Part shown: in pieces, positions 59,148 through 64,000 of the stretch
Numbering within the stretch: position 1 is the first letter of the stretch
Layout: the number at the start of each line of letters is the position of its first letter
From: Paramacrobiotus metropolitanus
Lineage: Eukaryota; Tardigrada; Eutardigrada; Parachela; Macrobiotidae
Assembly: GCF_019649055.1 (NCBI RefSeq)
Contig: NW_026570242.1
Span: 682,001 to 746,000, forward strand
Direction: 5' to 3'
Length of the DNA: 64,000 nucleotides
Translations under genes and position numbers: made by a program
The notes under the pieces: generated by a model
What the model saw: only the letters and a program-made list of their open reading frames with translations
The model's database searches: none
What the model was told of the DNA's origin: nothing

Positions 59148-60041
59148 GTCTTCGGTTGGTGCCGTGTCAGGTATTTGCGTCAAAGCCAAGACAGTGACAT
59201 CTTGTTAATTCCTTGGGCTATTAATAGTAAAGACAACAGGTGAAAAAGTTGTTACTTCAAATTTGATGTAATCCAAAATGTGCATAAAAACGGAACTGCC
59301 GTGAAGATCTTAGCGCTGGTTTCAAGAACAGTTTTAAGAGACTGAACCAGATGCGAGATACTAGTTAAAGGTCTTATGCAACCGTAACGGCGAACCCTGA
59401 ACTACTGCTGAATCCAATGTTTGTACTTTTTTACTAGTAGACGTAACTTACAACTTACAAGTAGAAATGTACAAACATTGGATTCAGTAGTAGTTCAGGG
59501 TTCTTACAATGTGATGACAATGACTTACGATGACTTACAACTTGTAAGTTATTTACTTATAAGACAATAAAGACAATGTGATCAGCACTTGTATAAACGT
59601 TCTTCCTGCTGGTTTACTTACTTTACCTTGGATCCGTTGCACCGTTAGTCTTCAGTGCAGCTTTCCTTTCGAAAGATTATGAGGATACTGTGCATAGGAT
59701 TTTAAATTCCGTAAGAACTACTTGTACTGTTTTGGGCTAGCTGGTTTGCAAAATTCTAAAAATCATTTGCACACGTATTATTTTGTGATGGCAAACTGAC
59801 ATAAATAAAACTTGCTTGGTACCAAAGGGCCAGGGCGTTTACATTGCATATGCACTTATGTACTGTATCAGTTTTTTTTACTTCCGATGTCCCCAGCCAT
59901 GACAACCATACTTGCTTTTTCAGTGTTGAGATACTTAGCATTAAAAAAGCGTTAAAAAGTTCGTATTCCCAAAATTTTACCAGAATCAGTTTTAGTCAGC
60001 CATATTACACTTGTGTGTTACGTACTCCATACTTCGAAAAT
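59148..60041. other. Divergent intergenic region
   Basis: About 0.9 kb between CFAP100 (-) and the first cysteine-family gene (+). It contains the 35-bp inverted repeat at 59392-59503 and, just after it, a CTTACAACTTGTAAG palindrome near 59535. No gene recognised. Confidence 0.45.
59392..59503. repeat. 35-bp inverted repeat with 42-bp loop (MITE-like)
   Basis: 59392-59426 (starting GAACCCTGAACTACTGC) and 59469-59503 are reverse complements at 34 of 35 positions. The loop is AT-rich with ACTTACAACTTACAAG. The near-perfect arms imply a recent origin or active maintenance. It could be a miniature inverted-repeat transposon or the source of a hairpin RNA. Confidence 0.75.
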
Positions 60042-60711
60042 ATGGGATCCCACAGTCAAGTTTCCATTAGATGGCTGTGCATATCGATATGCTGGATTGG
60101 TTGTGCTTCTGCCCTGCAGCCTTTTGCTCAAAGCGTAAGATGCCGGAAACTGGTGAACTGCGAGGAGCCCGGCGTATATTAACAAAAAATTTTGTTTTTA
60201 GTACTTCGCGTTTGACCGACAGGATGCACCTTTGCCAGAAAAGCCCGCTGGTGGGTGGGATGGAAGCAGTGTCGCGAATCCCGCTAATCCAATGGGGCAG
60301 GCAGTGCCCGCTTCACCACCGCAGCCCCCACCGGTGGTTCAGCCACAACCTGCCATACAGCCCCCACCAAATGGGCCTTCCCAAGGACTGCCGGCAGCGG
60401 TTTCACAGCAAACCAAATCCACACGTCCTCCATTCGTAGAACCCCAGTCCACAAACCGCCCTGCTGGCCTGCAAAACATTCCCGGCAAAACTACTCCGAA
60501 GCGCAAGCAGTGTGCCCGCCCAATCAAATGGCCGATGCTGCCCAACAAGCCCCCGGTGGAAGCCAGCAGCATGGCATGTGCTGTCTATCCCGATATATAC
60601 GCCAGTGTTAGAGACACATGCACCAAACTGACTAAAGCAGAAAAGAAGAACGGATCCTATTTCTGGTACTGCTGCTACGTAAAGTGGGCCAAACCGGAAT
60701 GTCTTTACTGA
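60042..60711 (+). CDS. Secreted proline-rich six-cysteine protein A
   Basis: Two exons (60042-60134 and 60202-60711) give 200 residues. Exon 1 encodes a signal peptide (SIRWLCISICWIGCASA) with likely cleavage before LQPF. The middle is Pro/Gln-rich (PQPPPVVQPQPAIQPPP). The last 70 residues form a six-cysteine module with spacing C-x21-C-x13-C-x16-CC-x8-C, containing RPIKWP, VYPDIY, DTCTK and WYCCYVKW. The same module ends the next gene downstream, so the two are tandem paralogues. No known disulfide family comes to mind. The signal peptide and proline-rich linker suggest an extracellular or cuticle-associated role; function unknown. Confidence 0.75.
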
Positions 60712-61307
60712 CAAAATTATTAAGATCATGCTTTAGGAGGATGGCGGTGTGCTTTGGTCGCACTGAAGCAAGCTATCTTCTACAGCCCGGTTCTTTCTCT
60801 GTGCAGTATTAAGAGATTACGCAAAACAATGGCACCATTTATTGATGTTTGACCTTAATCTTAGAACTAATGATCTTGCAATTTGATATCCCACCGCGCG
60901 CTTTCTGATGTATTAACCGATCAAAATTCTATGGAAGCATGTGTAATAAATTATTGTTGAATTGCTTCGAATCACGTCTTTGTGACCGGTTTCTAGTTTT
61001 AACAAACCGGCTTATTCACACGGATGATTGCAGCCAGTTTAAAGCACCATACGATCACCGTTCTTTTCCAATTGGTGGTTATTGTTTACAAATAATTTAT
61101 CAATCCCAGTAGTAAAACAAGCCACCCATAGCAACGTTTATCAGGCTGTTTGCTGGAAGAAAGTTTTTCAAAATGGTGACAGTGAATCTGTTACCTTTCA
61201 ACTTGTGCGGTTGTAGGCTAAATCAAAATTAGGTGTTTATTAGTTAAATTTTAGCTTGATTTTTAAAGCGCTGCGTACTATCCTTTTTCGCGTTCTGTAG
61301 AATTAGT
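60712..61307. other. Intergenic region between the two cysteine-family genes
   Basis: About 600 bp, AT-rich, with an AATAAA-like ATAAATT near 60949 as a possible polyadenylation signal of gene A. Nothing else recognised. Confidence 0.35.
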
Positions 61308-62780
61308 ATGTTAAAAAAGGTATTCGTACTCCTTACTCTGCACTGTACCTTAGCAGCGGCCATCGAAAATTTTCAATGGAGCGAACCCGATCTTGTACGT
61401 AAAATTTTTGTGTTGTTCCGATGTCACACGACTTAAAGAGCAACTTGTGCCGTTTATACTATTGTCGTTCTACAAATTTCTCGTTAATTTGTCCAGTATA
61501 ACAGCTAGTGCCCTACGTTGTTAGGCAGGCAACCTCATTTTTGATAAAACTGGTACCTTCTCTGGCAGGACGTATCCCCGCTTAAACTTCGTCAAGACAA
61601 CGATATCAATGTAGCGTCAGGAAGAGCCGCTCAACCTGGTGAAAATCTCTTGGACCGTCCGTTAGCTGCCATTGTTCCGGTCGCAGGTAGATCATTTTTA
61701 GAATGTTATTGGCATGTCTTTCTTTATAAATTTACAAATTAGGGAATTGTACCTGTTGCGCTGACGTCAAAGTGGACAAAGTCACTTTTAGAACTTGGCT
61801 GTGATCTCAGGCGCGTATTTTTTATTCCAGCTAACACACGACCCGTTGCCCCTTTCCCACCCGCTGCATTCCCGGTTAAAACCGCGCCAAATTTACCCGC
61901 GGGTTTGCCGGTCTCGCGTGCAAATGTAGTACCACCACAGATCCCTGTTGACTTTAAGGGATCTCCTATTCAACAGCCCGCAGATAACCCGCTGTCATTA
62001 TCACGGAATTCCCCAACAGAATTCGGTAATAATGGGAACGCAATGCCTCAAGATATCGCGTCGTCCGGTAGGAGACCGTCCCTGCCCTCCAGCCCAATTC
62101 AACCGATTCCAAGCAATATTCAGTCGGTTGCAAGTATGCCATCGACCTTGCCACATTCGTCTGTTAATATGCCAGCAAGTATTCCAGATAATTCGGTACT
62201 TGGGGACAAAACATCCTACGTGACCGATGCCCAGCCATTCAAAAATGATTCTTTTGCAAACCATTCAGCAACATTTCAAAAGACCTTAAAGCCGGTTGTT
62301 CAGCCTTTTCGTACAATGGCTACAGCCCAAACGAAAACACAACGAACGAGCAAGAATAAACCACCTACCAGGAAACAGATTTCTGTACCATCAACCACGA
62401 AGAAAGCACTGAAAACAAGGACCACGACTACACGACGGCTTACCACCAAGCACTCGGCCGTGTCTCCTTCAACTGGGAAAAAGAAACCTATGCCAGTGTT
62501 TTCGCCAGTAATTACGAGGAAGCCAGCGGCAACGAAAAAGACCACCGTTGCCACGCCGCGACCGCCATGCGCATACCCTGTGGCGTGGCCTTTGAAAGGA
62601 CAAGGCAATCCTCCAGCCGTCTCGTTAAACTGTGATAAATATCCAGATGCGTACCGCAACGAAGAAGACACATGTACCAAAGAGAAAGGCTTCGAAAATA
62701 CGGATACAAAACTGTATATACCGTTTTGTTGCCGGAAGTGGCAAAAGCTTGGATGCTTTACTCGGAGTCTAAATAAATAA
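61308..62780 (+). CDS. Secreted proline/threonine-rich six-cysteine protein B
   Basis: Three exons (61308-61394, 61569-61686, 61831-62780) in phase give 384 residues. The first encodes a signal peptide (KKVFVLLTLHCTLAAA). The long middle is Pro/Ser-rich, then Thr/Lys-rich and basic (TKTQRTSKNKPPTRK; TTKKALKTRTTTTRR), suited to O-glycosylation or binding polyanions. The C-terminus repeats the module of the upstream paralogue with spacing C-x20-C-x13-C-x17-CC-x7-C, including PVAWP, KYPDAY, DTCTK and FCCRKW. Orientation, signal peptide, linker and module order are the same as in gene A, implying tandem duplication followed by linker expansion. Function unknown. Confidence 0.78.
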
Positions 62781-63078
62781 TATCCAAATCTTCTGAGATA
62801 ACCACATCTTGCATGTCATTTTCTAGAAACTTTCTAAACTTCTCAACACACTCCGAAGTTATCAAAGTCGCACGTATGTACAATATGTAGTGGAAAGTTA
62901 ATACACATTACACATTATTGACAATATCTCCAAAAACGAGCGAATTAGCTGGCGCAAGAAGGAACTCGAATCATTAGTTCACTACTAGATGGCGACTCGC
63001 ATCGGTTGCAGCCAATAGCGTTGTAGAGGGCCTAGTGCTCGAATTCAGCCGTCGCCATTATGAATACATAAAATGCTG

Positions 63079-64000
63079 CTACGCTGTGCCTTTAGACCGC
63101 GACAGCATCTGATCCCGCCAGTATCGTGCTATCCTTTTAACCAGTTTATCTCGATCCGAGGGAAAACTGGCTAACAACTCTACTTGCTCCTGGCCACCGT
63201 CAATAACAAGGCGTCGATGTGAATAACTACGCCACATTTTCCTGGAGGTCGGCACCTGCACACGGATATTTGACAACGTAAAATTAATTTCCTCCTGCAA
63301 AGTAAAAGACCGGCTTATTAACGGGAAGATTCCGCAGTGACCCTTGTATATCATGTCGCGATTACCATTTCGGTTATAAGAAATTTGATTTTCACCACTC
63401 CGTTGCCGATTTCGATGCGCACATGGTGGAGTGGAAGGCTCGCTCCTCGGCATATCACTTTCCACCAGCAGTGTATTTCCACAACATTTTTCAACGGAGT
63501 GGTATCCACAGATTCAGCGGCTTTCCCTAGGCATTCAGAACCCAAACTGTAATAAGCTCAATAAGCAAACTTAGCGGAAATCGTAAATGTACAGTATGAA
63601 AAAATTCATGTTTCATACATATACGATTTGCGCTAAGTTTGCTTATTTAGTTTTTACAGTTTATCAGTGATCGCTGATGATGCCGTGGCTATCGAACCAC
63701 TAACCAGGTACACATCAACTATCACGACTAACTGCCGGCCAGTAGCTGAACACTGTACACTGGTACATACCTGTCTTTTCCAGATCGACCTCAACCATGA
63801 TTTCCGATTGCGCTCCATCACCCCACGAGTTAAGCTCGTTATTTTCTGGCGGTTCTGAATATATTCCACTTTCCAAAGACACTAGCGTAGAACTAGACTG
63901 TCTACTGCAAATAGAAGGAGGCGAGCTTGTGTCCGTAATGGCCACCTCAGTCAAATCCCGAACAATGGATGAGGCTTCTGAATCGATATGGGAAGACGAG
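63079..64000 (-). CDS. C-terminal part of an unrecognised protein, possibly PH-like (partial)
   Basis: Three predicted minus-strand exons (64000-63771, open at the right edge; 63526-63366; 63294-63079) agree in phase. The first is Ser/Thr-rich and disordered (SSPPSICSRQSSSTLVS; NNELNSWGDGAQSE). The last two read as alternating beta strands closed by a helix: VVEIHCWWKVICRG, HHVRIEIGNGVVKIKFL, INFTLSNIRVQVP, RRLVIDGGQEQVELLASF, then KLVKRIARYW. That secondary-structure order resembles a pleckstrin-homology-like lipid- or peptide-binding domain at the C-terminus, but no specific family is recognised. The N-terminus is outside the window. Confidence 0.5.
63544..63661. repeat. About 50-bp inverted repeat inside an intron
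   Basis: From 63544 (AAACTGTAATAAGCTC) to 63661 the sequence folds back on itself. The core AATAAGCAAACTTAGCG (63560-63576) is exactly inverted at 63631-63647. The pairing continues inward through AAATCGTA and TATGAAA with few mismatches and outward through AAACTGTAA. It lies between the first and second visible exons of the partial right-edge gene. It looks like a MITE or a structured intronic hairpin. Confidence 0.75.

Noticed and set aside
1-64000. CRISPR arrays, operons with ribosome binding sites, prophage
   Set aside because: Spliced metazoan genes throughout; no regularly spaced direct repeats or prokaryotic gene organisation.

Overview
This window is eukaryotic (animal) genomic DNA. 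Most genes are split by very short GT-AG introns, typically 50-110 bp. The products are metazoan: a thyrotropin-releasing-hormone-receptor-like GPCR, a natriuretic-peptide-receptor-like membrane guanylate cyclase, casein kinase 1 gamma, hexosaminidase D, androglobin and many axoneme or sperm-flagellum proteins. The compact introns with moderate AT-richness and this gene set fit a small-genome protostome. I favour a tardigrade, but that is inference and the window alone does not prove it. Exon boundaries were placed by hand from splice motifs, reading phase and recalled family alignments.

Layout: 1-416 (-) N-terminus of a possible radial-spoke-head protein; 790-2679 (+) CFAP99; 3189-8874 (-) TRH-receptor-like GPCR with a 4.2 kb first intron; 11374-16328 (+) sperm-type voltage-sensing Na+/H+ exchanger (SLC9C); 16506-18334 (-) CATIP; 18335-23578 gene-poor DNA with nested palindromes; 23579-27415 (+) hexosaminidase D-like; 28030-33176 (+) receptor guanylate cyclase in about 20 exons; 33495-34726 (-) CK1-gamma-like kinase; 36053-38067 (+) unknown coiled-coil protein; 38576-38830 (-) small secreted protein; 39030-39511 foldback-type element; 39642-45484 (+) androglobin; 45973-48183 several small uncertain genes; 48392-52688 (-) MYCBP-associated protein; 53592-54443 long-TIR transposon with a broken transposase-like frame; 54763-55904 (+) unknown; 56442-59147 (-) CFAP100-like; 60042-60711 and 61308-62780 (+) tandem pair of secreted six-cysteine proteins; 63079-64000 (-) C-terminal part of an unrecognised gene running off the right edge.

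Six or seven of about 17 genes are known ciliary or sperm-flagellar factors (CFAP99, SLC9C, CATIP, androglobin, MYCBPAP, CFAP100, possibly a radial spoke protein). A consensus RFX X-box lies upstream of MYCBPAP. The most unusual items are the foldback element with a 9-bp target duplication, the 852-bp long-TIR element, the tandem cysteine family, the changed catalytic residues in the cyclase and the exchanger, and an over-represented octamer TACGAGTA.
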